Positions 1 through 11,800 of a stretch of DNA of 64,000 bases are shown piece by piece. Under the pieces are notes generated by a model. The model had not been told where the DNA came from. It worked only from the letters and a program-made list of their open reading frames with translations, and ran no database searches. Source of the stretch: Himantopus leucocephalus. Taxonomy: Eukaryota > Chordata > Aves > Charadriiformes > Recurvirostridae. Location: the NCBI GenBank assembly GCA_003993805.1, contig RSEF01000012.1:9950727-10014726 (forward strand), written 5' to 3'. Every line of letters starts with the position of its first letter. The first letter of the stretch is position 1. A program made the translations under genes and the position numbers.

Positions 1-59
1 TAAGATCTACAAACCCAAGAACTGCTGCACTATAAAATTTTCTTTTTTTTTTTTTTACA
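1..59. other. Window edge with T-rich run
   Basis: Unassigned sequence ahead of the CR1 remnant. A run of T at about 41-56 followed by ACAG resembles a splice acceptor, but no exon could be assigned downstream, because the following sequence is CR1. Confidence 0.4.
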
Positions 60-119
60 GACACAGCAGTTTGCACGGAAGGGCACAAAGAAAGGGTCAT
101 CAGTTGAACTAGTATCACT

Positions 120-640
120 GTGACAGTCTCAGATATGGTGGTGACGCCCCACAGAACCGTTTCCCCTGCAGGTGTCCCTGCTAGGGCAGAGGTGTCGATG
201 CAGACCCAGCTTCAGATGGCGGCTGCAGCCCTCCAAGCCTCAGGCTGCAGGGAGCGCCTGGGACTTCTCTCTGGTGCCAGGAGAAACGGCCCTCTGTCCT
301 ACAGGAGGTGTGCTCTCTTGGAGGGGCTGTGCCACCAAGTGGAGGAGTTACAGGAGGAAGTGAGGCGCCTGCGCAGCCTCAGAGATGATGAAGGAAGATA
401 CGATCTTCTTTGAGACAGAACAGCCCAAAAAGCCCCCATCCCCAACTGAAGTAGAGAAGCAGGCAATGTCCACCCCTGGAGAAGGTGACTACCCTCTGGA
501 GAAGGTGAAGGATGGAAGCTTTTGACACCAAGAGGAAGGCTCCCGCTCCCCCTAAGCACTTACAGCTACAAAATATGTTCACCAGCCTCAAGGTTGAAGA
601 GGAGCCAGATTTCCACTCTTCAAAGAGTCCCCATAAGCGC
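120..640 (+). pseudogene. CR1 ORF1 remnant
   Basis: An open frame at 120-413 ends in a coiled-coil-like segment (VEELQEEVRRLRSLR) of a kind I recall from avian CR1 ORF1 proteins. After a stop, a second frame around 540-640 keeps a segment LQNMFTSLKVEEE, which also resembles CR1 ORF1. ORF1 proteins bind RNA or act as chaperones in LINE retrotransposition. The copy is truncated, frame-shifted and then fused by deletion to ORF2. The match is from memory of the family, so the assignment is moderate; a cellular gene is unlikely given the CR1 sequence that follows directly. Confidence 0.6.
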
Positions 641-1998
641 TGAGGGAGCTGGCAAGTGTCATTGCAAAGCCACTCTCAATAATCTTTGATTGATCATGGC
701 GACTGGGAGAAGTGCCCAAAGACCTGAAGGAAAGAAAATGTCACTTTTATCTTTATGAAGGGCAAGAAGGAGGACCCAGGGAACTACAGGCCAGTCAGTC
801 TCACCTCTATCCCTGGGAGGGTGATGGAGCAACTAATCCTGAAAGCTATTTCCAGGGACACAAACAACAAGAAAATCATCAGGAGTAGTCAGCATGGCTT
901 CCCCAAGCAGGGGAGGAAGTCATGCTTGACCAACTTGATAAAATGACTGGCTTGGTAGATGAGGGGAGAGCAGTGGATATTGTCTACCTGAACTTCAGCA
1001 CGGTCTTTGGCACTGTGTCCCACAACATCCTCATAGACAATCTGTTGAAGTATGGGATGGATGAGTAGACAGTGGATTGAAAACTGGCTGAATGGCCGGG
1101 CCCAGAGGGTGATGGCACAAAGTCTAGTTGGAGGCCAGTAACTAGCAGTGTACCCCAGGGGTCAATAGTGGGTCCTGTTTATAACATCTTCACTAATGAT
1201 CTGGATGATGGGGCAGAGTGTACCCCCAGCTAGTTTGCTGATGACACAAAACTGGGAAGAATGGCTGATAAACCAGAGGGTCAAGCTGCCATCCAGAGGG
1301 ACCTTGACAGGCTGGAGAAATGGGCTGACAGGAACCTCATGAATTTCAACAAGGTGTTCAAAGTGCAGGATTTGGGGAGGAACAATCTCATGCACCAACA
1401 GATGCTGGGGTCCACCCAGCTGGAAAGCAGTGTGGCACCAGGAAAGGACCTGGAGGTCGTGGTGGACGCCAAATTGAACATGAGCCAGCCATGTGCCTTT
1501 GCCACAACAAAGCCTGATGGTATCCTGGGCCACACCTGTAGTGCTGTGTCCGGTGCTGGGTTCCCCAGTGAAAGAGACACGGACATACTGGAGAGAGTCC
1601 AGTGAAGGGCCAGAAAGATGATTAAGGGACTGGAGCATCTCACATATGAGACGAGTCTTAGAGAGCTGGGACTGTTTTTTAGCCTGGAGAAGAGAAGGCT
1701 CAAGGGGCATCTTATCAATGTATATAAACACCTGAAGGGAGGGTGCAAAGAAGATGGAGCCGGGCTCTTTTCAGTGGTGCCCAGTACCAGGACCAGAGGC
1801 AATGGGCACAAACTGAAACACAGGAGGTTCCCTCTGAACATCAGGAAACACTTGAGGTTCCCTCTGAACATCAGGAAACACTTTTGTACTGTGAGGATGG
1901 CCGAGCACTGGCACAGGTTGCCCAGAGAGGTTGTGGAGTCTCCAGCCTTGGAGACACTCAAAAGCCATCTGGTCACGGTCCTGGGCAACGGGCTGTAG
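641..1998 (+). pseudogene. CR1 ORF2 reverse transcriptase remnant
   Basis: Conserved LINE reverse-transcriptase blocks appear in order across several frames: GKKEDPGNYRPVSLTS near 758-805, SSQHGF near 885-905, a YLNFS block near 985-1000, a GVPQGS-like block near 1150-1170, the catalytic FADDTKLG block at 1234-1257, and the C-terminal blocks RDLDRLEKWADRNLM (about 1300-1345) and [13 protein letters not shown] (about 1915-1955). The codon before FADD is TAG, a stop in place of the usual lysine. Several other stops and frameshifts are present, and part of the thumb region near 1530-1560 is missing. It cannot encode active enzyme. Confidence 0.9.
1824..1883 (+). repeat. 30-bp tandem duplication inside CR1 ORF2
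   Basis: Two exact 30-bp copies (1824-1853 and 1854-1883) lie head to tail. The unit is ten codons, so the frame is kept and the peptide block RFPLNIRKH occurs twice in a row. The segment is single-copy in the CR1 family. Confidence 0.95.
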
Positions 1999-2440
1999 GT
2001 AACCTGCTTGAGCAGGGGGTCGGGCAAGATGCCTCCAGAGGTGGGGAAGTGAAGTTGCCCAGGGGCAGAAGTTTTTCCAGGTTATGAAGTGAGGCACTAG
2101 CTGAGGGGTGAGGAAGGCACGGTGGCTCTGTGGGCCACGGGCAACTGCGGAAAGGTGAGGAGAGGGACATTAAGGGTCTTGGGTCTGTGGACCGTTCATC
2201 TCAGGTCCCCGCTGTTTCGGCTGACAGGGACCCGCCGTCCCGCCGGGGCTTTGCTCTTGCCGCCCCCTCGCCCGGCGGAGGGGGGCCTCACCCGGCGGGG
2301 TTCGGCGGCTCCCGCCTTCCCGCCGCGGGGGCTGATCACCCACCGCCGGCGCATGCAGCCGCGCCGCCGGCACTCGTTGTGGGCGCCGCGGGGCGCCCGG
2401 GGGCGGCGGCGTGCCCGGGCCCTGCAGCCGGGGGCGGCCG

Positions 2441-2470
2441 CACCGCACCGTACCGCACCGTACCGTACCG
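2441..2470 (+). repeat. Pentanucleotide repeat (YACCG)6
   Basis: Six uninterrupted 5-bp units, each CACCG or TACCG, lie inside the PODXL2 CpG island about 320 bp upstream of the start codon. Confidence 0.9.
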
Positions 2471-2669
2471 GGGGGCGGCGGCTCCGCTGCCAGAAATTAG
2501 GTGCATATCACCGGCTGCGCCCCGCCTCTGCCCCGTCCGGGCGCTCCCGGTGGGCAGTTAGGACCCCCCCCCTCCCCGACACACGCACCCCCCCCACCAC
2601 CTCCGCCGCTTCCCCCGCCCCCGGAGCGGCGGGCAGCGGCGGCGGGAGGAGGCGGTGCCGGGCGGCGGG

Positions 2670-2753
2670 ATGCAGTGCGGAGCCGGGCGGCGGGCGGGCG
2701 CGGCGGCGAGGGGCAGAGCCCGGCGGGCGGCGGGGCGGCCCCGCTCCCCGTGA
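2670..2753 (+). other. Candidate upstream ORF of PODXL2 (27 codons)
   Basis: An ATG at 2670 with G at position -3 opens a 27-codon frame ending in TGA at 2751-2753, 35 nt before the PODXL2 start codon. It is out of frame with PODXL2 and does not overlap it. It matters only if transcription starts upstream of 2670, which is unknown. The encoded peptide is Arg/Gly/Ala-rich, as expected of CpG-island sequence, so its sequence need not be functional. Confidence 0.4.
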
Positions 2754-2788
2754 AGAGGCGGCGCGGCAGGGCAGCGGCCGCCGCCGCC

Positions 2789-2837
2789 ATGCAGCCGTTG
2801 CACCGGGCCCCGGCGTTGCTGCTGCTTCTGGCCGCCG
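2789..2837 (+). CDS. PODXL2: PODXL2 coding exon 1
   Basis: It encodes residues 1-16 and the first base of codon 17. This is the leucine-rich core of the signal peptide (ALLLLLAAG). The donor is GTGAGT at 2838. Joining to exon 2 adds TLCLCLA, with probable cleavage near Ala24. Confidence 0.93.
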
Positions 2838-5800
2838 GTGAGTGTAAGGCCGGTGGGGCGGGGGTCGCCGCCATCCCTATGGGCTGGGGCGGGGCGGCCG
2901 CCGGGACCCCCCGCGGCGGGGCTGGGCAGCAGCGGGCGGGTGTCGGTCCCCTCCCGGGGCACCGGAGCGCTCCGAGCACCGGGACCCCCGGCGGGGTGCG
3001 GGTCTGCCCCCTCCACCCCCCGGGCGGCCCGCGATGGGGTTCACTGGGACACCGGGACCTCTGTGGGAGGCAGGTCCCCATCACCACCCCCACCTCCCCC
3101 CCAAGCACCATTGACCGACGGGTACCGGGACCTGTGTCGTGTCCCCGTCCGCCACCCCGGAGCTCTCCCTGGGTACCGGGCACCGCCCCCCACCCGGGCA
3201 ACAGAGCCCTCTGGAGTGGCCGGTTTCTGCTCCGGGACCTCCGGGGGGGTTGACAAGGGACCCCCGGACTCCCGGCATGGGGGGGCTGGATGCACATGGG
3301 TTTCGCCCCGCGGGGACGGGGGGCTCACCCGGGGTCCCCCGACTCAGAGATGGGGTACGCAGCGTTGATCCCTGTGGGGACCCCCCACGCCGTGGCCGGC
3401 ATCGACACCGGCAGCACCCCGCACCGCGAGCGAGGATGGACATCGCCCCGGATGGGGCACACTGCTCGCTCCGGCGGGGGAGAGCCTGCTATGGTGGGGC
3501 TGCCCCGAAACCACCTTCTCTTGCATCGATGGCTTCGTCTGGCGTCGTGGTAATTTTGCTAACAACCGCGAAACTGGCACAAAGGAAGGGGGAACCACAA
3601 ATTGCTCCGCGTTTCCCCAAGAGCCTCCTCTTGAAATTTGGAGGAGAGGTAGGGTGCCAGGGAAAGGCAATTAAGCGCAGGAATAATTATACTCGGAATA
3701 GTTATGAAGGCTCTGCTTCTATTTTTAAATAGTCTGGGGAAATTTCCCAACAAAGGGATCCCCCCAAAGACTCGTGAGGCTGAGATTGCCCTCTCCCTCC
3801 CTACCCCCATCGCTTTTGTACAGAAATGTGGTTGGTGTGGAACAGGAGTTTTGAACGAGGACATTTAAAGAGTGGGGGAGTCTTTGTCTTGAGTCATTCT
3901 GGCAGGGAGGGAAGGGCTGATTTCCCAACCAGTCGCTGTCTTCCAGCACGACTGAGCTGGTATACGGTGACATCCAGCCCCCTGGCACGTCTCTCTTATT
4001 ACCCCAGTCTCCCGAAAATGTTCATGGGGGAATGTGTCATCTGTGGAGCCGCTCTGTCCGTGAGATGTATGTACAGTACCTCACCCCTGTCGTCTGGGGC
4101 TCCCTGAAGAGAAGGGATAAAGCCTTTTAGGTTTGCAAACAATAGTGAGCTTAAAGAGCAAAATGGATCAGAAAACCTGTTGGGGTTTTGTGCCAATACT
4201 CTGTGGCACAGAAGCAATAAGCCTTTCCAGAGCTGAGCAGGGAGCCAGTTTTGTGGCTTCCTCCAGGCAGGTTGTCCACATTAGAGAAAACCTCAGGCAT
4301 GGCTGGCAAAGGTCCTTTAGCTGCATCTCAGCAGGAGAGCCGTGTCCCCAAATTCAGCCAGACCTCCACCTCCTCCATGGAGGAGGGCAAGGTGCATGGT
4401 GGGGAACTGCCGTATTCCCGCTCTGCTGGTCTGCCATTGCTTGAAAGCTAGATTTGCTCTGCGGAGGAAAGAGACGGACCTCGTGGTGGTTTTAAAATCT
4501 GGCGGCCAAAAGGACCACGGCTGATACTGCTGTGCAGCCAGAGGGTGTGTTTCCTATTCTGCTGAGGCTGCTGGAAACTTCCTAGTATTGCTGTCCAGCT
4601 GGTGGTGATATGGAAGGTTTGGGTCCTTGGCTTTCCCTGTGATCCTCTCTGCTGTCCTAGCAGGGAGAGCCGTAGGGGTGGGAGGCGAGCGGCAGCTCCG
4701 AGGGACAGCTCAGTTCCTAATCTAGTGAAACTGGTAATGCTGGTGGGTTGTGGCAGCTGTGGGAGCTGGACTCAGTTGGCCAGGCATCTCTGGACACCTG
4801 GACTCCTACCTAGATGGGAGGTCAGGAGTTGAGATGCAAACTGCTGGGAATGTATTGTTTTGGTTAGTAGCTTTGCTCGGCAGTTTAGGATCTGTTCCAG
4901 TCTGGAGTAATTCAGTGCACTCCAGCCTCGCTCCTCCAGTCCCGCAGGACAGGTGTAGTTAAAACCTGAGAGAGAGCTGGAGGGGCCGACTGCAATTCCC
5001 ACGTGCTTCCCAGGATCCGGAGCCTCCGCAGACCTGCGGGGTGGGCTGAAACGGGACCTGTGCCTTGTCGGGTCCCATCAGATCGCTGGGCAGCACAGGT
5101 CTGCTGGCAGAGCTTGGAAACATCTCTCCAGGCCCTAGGGTATCCGAGCCCCTTTGCTTTTGGAAGTAGGAAAATTATGTGGTTAAAAGCAGGGGGAGAA
5201 GGGAGCGAATTGGTCTCTTTCCTCTTGTTGTTTCCCCAGGTACTTGTCTGCATGTGGGCTATTTAAGTTTTTTCCCTTCTGCCAACTTAGAAGATTCCTT
5301 ATTAGCATTGTGTGAATGAGCCCGAGATGACGGAGTATAAATCAGGATGGATGAAAATTCCCTGTAGTCAGTTTTTCCTTGGCCTCTTCAGTGCCATAAG
5401 GAAATGTTCATTTAATTATAAGCATCAGGGGTAGAAATAACTACATTAAGCCCTCAAGGGGAAGCTGCCGGCGACGAGCTGCAGATCAGAGCGCACAAAA
5501 GTTTTTTTTTTTCCCCTCGCTCAGCGTGGGAAGAAGCTCCGGCATTTCGTGGGTACCTGGGTGAGCAGCAGCAGCAACGGCAGCCCTGCTGCAGGGCCGG
5601 GGGAGAGGGGCTGCGGGGAAGGTGCGTCAGGGCCCGCAGCTGGTGGTCGGGTGAACTTGCTTCCCGTTCTCGCTGGCTATTGAAACACGTAATCCCAAAA
5701 GAATGGAGAGAGGCTATTTGTCAGCCACACGAGCGCAGCCCGCACAGAGGCAAAGCAAACACGTGCGTTGGTTTGTTCAGAGGGCCAGGGACGTTGGCAA

Positions 5801-8800
5801 GGAAGATACTCCCTGCTGCGCCTCGGATCAGCCCCTCGCTGTCCCTGTGCCTGGTTAAGCCCCACGGTGGCTACCAGGGTTTGGATGTGCATTCTTGTTT
5901 TGGGGATAATTTTTTTTTTAGTGTTGGGAAGCCAGCTTTGCAGCCCTCCCTCTGTATGGCAACTGCAACCACTCTTGGCTCTTCCTATCCTGCCTGATGT
6001 GTTGTGAAGGTAGTCAGGACCTATACGCGTGCCCTGGGACTACCAAACCTTTGCGGGAGCTTTTTTGCCTCGGATGCGTGAGGTTGCTTGGAGAGTGGAG
6101 CCTCTTGGGGGTGAGACTGCTGTGCGGCATGCAGGGTGGTCGTCACTGCTCTGCCACAGGGGATGGAGCACAGCGTAACCGCTTTGTGCTCAGTGTGGTG
6201 CCCAGCGAGTTTTAAAGACCTTTTGGAGTGTAAAAGGCTTCTGTTACATTTTGATGAGTGTCTGTGTCTTGAGGGAAGTCCCTCCTGTATCTGTGGTCGT
6301 GCTTGCTCTGCCCGGGCAGGGAGGCTTTGAAGACGAAGCAGCCACGGGCCTTAATAAAGGTGTTCTGGAGATCAGATCGAGTACCATGAGGTACATGGTC
6401 CAGGTTGGGAGAGTGAGAAGAGGAAGCACAGACCTGGCGACGTGATTTTTAGCAAACAGATGAAATGCTTTGGGCAAAGGAATCTGTGGGCTGTGGTTTT
6501 TCTCTTAGATCAGTGGCTTTCATCCTGTGGTCTGTTAACCCCTGGGAGCTGTGGGCTGCTTTGAGGAGGCCTATGAAGGGTAACCGAGGAAAAAAAATTC
6601 ACTTCTGCTGTATACAAGTGTCTGCCCGATGCTGTTTCCCCAGGGGCTGCATCTCCCCCGCCCCGAGTTGGGAACTGCCACTGTCGATAGCGAGAAGCGC
6701 GGAGGAGAGCAGACGTTGCAGCAGCAGAGGAGGGAGGTGTGAAGGCTACGAGACGATCTGGGGAGGGAGCGAAGGCAAACAGTCTGGGAGACTGAAACCA
6801 GGCAAGATTGTGACTCCCGGCATGAATGGTTGAGCAGAGGGGGAAGGACAGGCAGGCTTGTCTGAATTGCCACGACCTGCTTGCATGGAGTCTCTTCTGT
6901 GAAGACAAGTGGTGGGGCTTAGAGCAGATGTTACTAATTGTAAAGAATGTAGACCTGACTCTTGTTGGTGCTGGACTGAGGGTGCTCGGCACCCCTGGAG
7001 GTCGGGCCCCTGGCACACATGTGCTGATGAAGGGCACATCTGCAATTATCTGCAAAAGCAGATGCATCTTCTGGCAGTGCCTTGCCATTTCCCGTGGATA
7101 TACCTGGGTCTGCGTGCTGTAGGGGTTCTCTGCCGAAATGCCAGGGGAGCAAGCGTTGGCAGTCCTTTGCGAGGTAGCACCCACTCAGTACGTGCAGATA
7201 TGCACACGCTGTAGCCCAGTGTTTGAGCTCTCTGATTATGCTAGCTGTAAAAATCTGTAAAAGCTTAAAGATACTGGCACAGCTACTGTGTGCTCTAGGA
7301 TCTCCCTCTAAAGAGTCGTCCCATTGCAAGGGCTTTTTCAGTTGTGCCTCGTCTCCCTTCCCTCAGCTGATACACACTGGTAAGCGTGCGCGCTCCTCAC
7401 AGACCCAAGTGATTTTCCCGTTGCTTTGTAAAAGGTATCAGGGCTGTGGGAAGGTGGATGATTTTAGAGGGACACTTGGTGACGGACCTGGTTGCTGGCA
7501 GTACCGGAGGAGGATGGCAGTCTGATCTTATTTTCTGAAGCCCTAATTGGAAATGATCTCGGAGATTAGGGACCCGGCTGGATTTGTAAGTGGTCTAGTG
7601 CAGCGTGGGAGAGCAGCAGTGAGGCCGCGTGGGAGCTGGGCTGGGAGAGGTCTCTTAGGTGGAGCGTCCCAGCATGCGTATGGTCCGTAACTCTGAATTA
7701 GCACCAAAAGGTCTGATACATGGTTGTCCCATATGCTTCCTTGTGCAAGCTATGGAGGGTCTGGGGGTCAGAGACTCCAGGTGAGCGTGGGGGAATCAGC
7801 TTGGACATCCCTCAGCTGAACAACATTTTCTTCTCTTCCTTTGCTGTCTGTGGTTGGGATTCTTTTTTGTTATTTAAATTAGTCTGTGTTTTGTTATGTT
7901 CTGGAAGCGGTTTGTGCCGTTGGCTGTTCTGCCCTGGGGCCTCTCTCCTCTCTGCCCTTGGGCCTTGCTCCCCTGCTTTTCCAGGCGCGGTGGTCTGGGG
8001 GAGGTCTGGGAACAGAATATCCCTGGCAGATGCTTCCCTCGTCTGGTCATTGTGTTTCTGTCCTAACCGATTATCAGTAAATGACCCATTCCTGACCCGG
8101 CTTTCCTAGGAAATAACATTCTTGGATAACTCCTGGGTTTGGGGTGGGCTTGAAAGGAAGGTCAACGGTAGCAGGGCCAGATGGACATTGTTGCGGCTGC
8201 TGCGTTGGCAGTACTGAGATGCTCTGACCCCCCTCCCTGGTACCCATTGTGTGACTGGGCTTGGGTGGTGTTGTGGAGGCTCTGCTAGTTGGTGGTGAGA
8301 GGCAGGTAAGTCAGAGCGTGTGCTCCGGGCGATCGCGCTTCCCTTCGGCAGGCTGATCCTGCCTCCCTGGCAGTGTGGTGTGGCCACGGCACCCAGAAAG
8401 GAGAGGAAACGTCAACCTTCAGTTGAGTAAACTGAAGGGTGCACCAGCCCCGCTATAGGTCAAGCCAATGTGATGACACCTTAAGGGATGTTTGTGTGTT
8501 TCCTTGGGGAGAAAATTGAGGTTTGCTTGTTAAAAAGCAAGAAAATTTTATAGGCTGTTTGACACAGTCACAGCCAGATTCCATTTCATGTCCCTAAATC
8601 CTTCCTCTAATTTCAGCTGGATATAGAAACTACTTATTTCCTCTTTCACTTCTAGTCCTATTCAGTAGGCCAGTTGGGAGCTTTTAAAGAGTTGCCCTGT
8701 CCTGTAGAGAGGTGGCTTGCCTTGTGGCAAAGGGATAAAGTGGTTCTTGGTCAGCTAGTATAGAAAATACTTGGGGATTCTTTTGGAATTGTTTAGAAAT

Positions 8801-11800
8801 GTGAAACTGCTCTTATTCACAGCAGTTTGGGAGAGAGATGGCAGATGTTCTTTGCTCAGATTTTTTTTTTTTCTGTTGCTGAGCAAAACTCCCCCATCTG
8901 CCTTGTCCGGGGCTTTTATATCGAATCCTCTGCTGAGCTGAACAGAGCTTCACCACTTTGACTTGGAACGGTGTTCTGAGCGGCCAGGGGGGTCAGCAAC
9001 TAGCAAACTCGTTTCATCTGTATATCCGCCTGGCTGGCTCTTTTCCAGCGGCCTTGGAAAGGTAACGCTGCAGTATTATTCCCTGTTGTTGAAATCACCC
9101 CATTCTGCTCCTTGCAGAGGTGAAGCATCTTTTGCAAGGTCAGCGTTACTTCCATGTGTCACCTTTGTGGGTGCTGGCAGCTGGAGAGCTCGCAGCCAGC
9201 GCGGGAGCTCCCATGCTGGTTTTGGTGCTCTTTCTCCGCCTTTGTTCCCTCTCCCCCTCCACCTACCTCTCCCACTTTCTCTCCTTTCCCGCCCCTCCTC
9301 TGTCTGATCTGGGAAGGGTTTTCCCTCCCGTGCTCACAGCCCTGCCGTTTCCCCGAAGGCTGGCTGCCCTCTTTAACATGCAGAGCCTCGTCTCCTCCAG
9401 GTTACGCAGAGGTGCTGCAAAAATAGAAATGAGAGACAAACGCCCCATTGAAGCAGCTGGCGAGCCCTGGCTCCGTTCCCTGCTCCCTCCCATCTACAGT
9501 CGCAGGGCTTTATTCAGTTGTGTTTCTTTATTCCTATCGCTTGATCTGCCTTTTAGAATACAAAATCGGGAGACTGATGGCTGTTAGAAGTCGTCAAATC
9601 CCCGTTTGCCATCCTAGGAGGAAAATGGCTAGCCACTGATGTCTCGGGCATTAGATTTCCTCTCTCGGCTGTGCTCCCCTGCTTCCCAGCTCAGCTCGTG
9701 CTTGGATTCTTTCTTTGCCTCTGAGTTGACAGCTGCGTTGAGCTTCTTTATGAGATGCTTGGAAGAGAGGGGGAAGGTGGTGAACCTTGGGTCTGCTGTT
9801 TGGCACCCCAAGCCTTTGAGTTTTTGCTGCTGGTGCGAAAGGTATGAAGTGGTGTCCGGATGCTGTCTGGAGAGGTACCCGTTCGTACACTGGAGCAATG
9901 GTGCCGTTAGCCCTGTGGCATTCAGGCTGGTGCTGGCACGGAGGGTTCCCCCAGGCCAGCCTCTGCATCTTGTGCCTGTGAATCGGGCCCCAGGGTATTG
10001 TTGTGCTCCAGATCCACCCCAGGAGAAACCTGGCTTGCTCAGGCTGTGTCTGTTAATGACTCAGTCTTAGGGATGAGGTGGTGTAGTTTTATCTTGGGCT
10101 GAAGAGAGCAGAGCTTCCCAGTAAACAAGATAATGCAGCTTAGGGGGTTTTAACTGGGTAAACACTTCAGAGTTAAATGAGGGTAAACAAACTCCCAGGA
10201 TCTGAGCTTCCCACATGGGTGGGATTAGCTCTCTGGGTGCCCAGGTTCACCTGCTGCAAGATCCGTGTTGTAGAGGCGGTGGGATGGGCTGGGGCTGAGC
10301 TCTGGAGGCAGCCCAAAGGGGGTGTAGCTGATGGAAACGGAGAGTCTTGAACCAGTCTTTGGAGCCGGTGCAGAGTTAGATTTTGAGGCTTTGCCTAGCT
10401 GGCTGGGAGACCCGGGACATGCATCGTAACATGGCTGGAAAGCCAGAGTGCCACATCAGCCACTGTTGATGGCAGTTGGGGGAAACTGAGGCATTGGGGT
10501 GGATAAAGAGCTGGCATAGGATCCAGGCAGTCGGTGGCAGTCGCAACTGCACCAGGTTTTCCATGTGGTCTTAGACCTGCTGTGGTCTTTCCCTATCCTT
10601 CTGCTCGCCTTTTCTGGACAACTTTGACAGTAATGTTCCCTTTCTCCCCCCTCGCTGCTCTCTGTCATGTTTGCTTAAGCTGTAAGCTCCTCAAGACAAG
10701 TGCTCTCTCCTCTGGGCTGCACGGCGCTCGGCAGTGCTTGCTGTTAGTGGCGCAGGTGTCTTGTGGCAGCCCAGGGAAGCCCAGTCTGGGTACCATCGCG
10801 CTGGAGCCTGGTAAGCACCACTGAATTGGGGCTGGCCTGGCCAGGTCTCTCCGGATCCGTGCTCCCACACAAGAGGTGTGCAGACCTCACTGTATGTGCA
10901 CAGCTTGCAGGGAGCCGGCCCATCCCCAGGGATGCCCAGGGATGCTTTGGTTGGCTCTGTGATGCTGCAGTGGCTTTCTTCCCCTGCGATACTCTGCCCC
11001 CGTTGCCGTTCCCTTTTTGTTGCTGCGCTGGCCTCAGCCGGTCTTGCCTTGGATCAATAGAACAAAATAAACGAGATTGAGAAGTGCTGAAGCCTGGCCC
11101 AAGCGTATATGGGAAAGAGTAACCAATATTGGATTTTTTTCAGTTCAGAGAATAGCAGAGGAAGGTGGAGAGGGTCAGAGCAGGCAGAAGGCTTGAGAAA
11201 CGCATTTCTAGCTTCCAGTGTTCCCGGGACAAGTTTGGTAATGAGCCTGGCAAGTGAGCAGCAACTCCCAAACTTTTTGTACTAACAAGCTAATGTTTTC
11301 AGTGAACGAAACGGGGCCCACCCATCTGCCGCTGCCCCATAGCTCATCTTGGCACTCGCCCTGATTTGGATTTGTCCTTCTGGGACGTGGAGTCTTAGGA
11401 CATAGTGTGGGAAGGAACCTCAGGAGGTTGCCTAGTCGGTGTCCTTGCCTGAAGGCAGTTCAGCTCTGCTTAAATCACTTCAGGCCACGTGTATCCAGAT
11501 CTGCGTGCAGCATCCAGGTGATGTCTCAGCAGTGCTTTGTGAAATCTCTCTATTTCTAATACTTCAGGACAGTGCAAGCATTTTCACATCTGCTCTCCAG
11601 TGATATCTCAGAGCTATTTCTAGTACATGCGTTTCTCCTCTTAAGACGTTTCTAATGGATGGTTTCCTATCTTGTATCAGAAATGTTTTGTGCTGTTTCT
11701 CAAGTTGGTGACTTATCACTTTGTATTATTTCTTTTTATAATATTTCTGTTATTTCCATTCTCAAGATCACCTAGCCGTACCTACAGTCTTTCTGTGCAG

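Larger units (their letters stand above)
60..2070 (+). mobile_element. CR1 LINE retrotransposon, internally deleted and inactive
   Basis: This is an avian CR1 non-LTR element in the same orientation as PODXL2. From 5' to 3' it keeps part of ORF1 (about 120-640), then the reverse-transcriptase ORF2 (about 641-1998), then a 3' tail of CR1 type up to about 2070 (the stretch running into CCAGAGGT near 2034-2042). A full CR1 is about 4.5 kb, so most of ORF1 and the endonuclease half of ORF2 are deleted. Stops and frameshifts break both reading frames. The left boundary is uncertain and no target-site duplication was identified. The element ends about 100 bp before the PODXL2 CpG island. Confidence 0.88.
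2190..3560. promoter_or_regulatory. PODXL2: CpG-island promoter of PODXL2
   Basis: Very GC-rich, CpG-dense sequence surrounds the first coding exon. No TATA box was seen at a sensible distance from the start codon. GGGCGG/CCGCCC GC-box cores recur between 2470 and 2780, which fits a TATA-less, Sp-type promoter with dispersed start sites. The transcription start cannot be placed from sequence alone. The island limits are estimated by eye. Confidence 0.75.

Noticed and set aside
41..60. T-run followed by ACAG as a splice acceptor of an upstream gene
   Set aside because: The downstream sequence is CR1 and offers no exon; T-runs before AG are common by chance.
2122..3732. Several long open frames on both strands in the PODXL2 CpG island (up to 266 codons)
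   Set aside because: GC-rich sequence has few stop codons. The products are Pro/Arg/Gly/Ala-rich without domain features, and one frame only contains PODXL2 exon 1.
6510..7184. 224-codon minus-strand frame in PODXL2 intron 1
   Set aside because: No recognisable motif and no supporting structure (splice sites, promoter); compatible with chance in moderately GC-rich intron sequence.
10477..10493. GGGGGAAACTGAGGCA as an antisense MIR core
   Set aside because: Only about 15 bp fit; the flanks do not follow the consensus.
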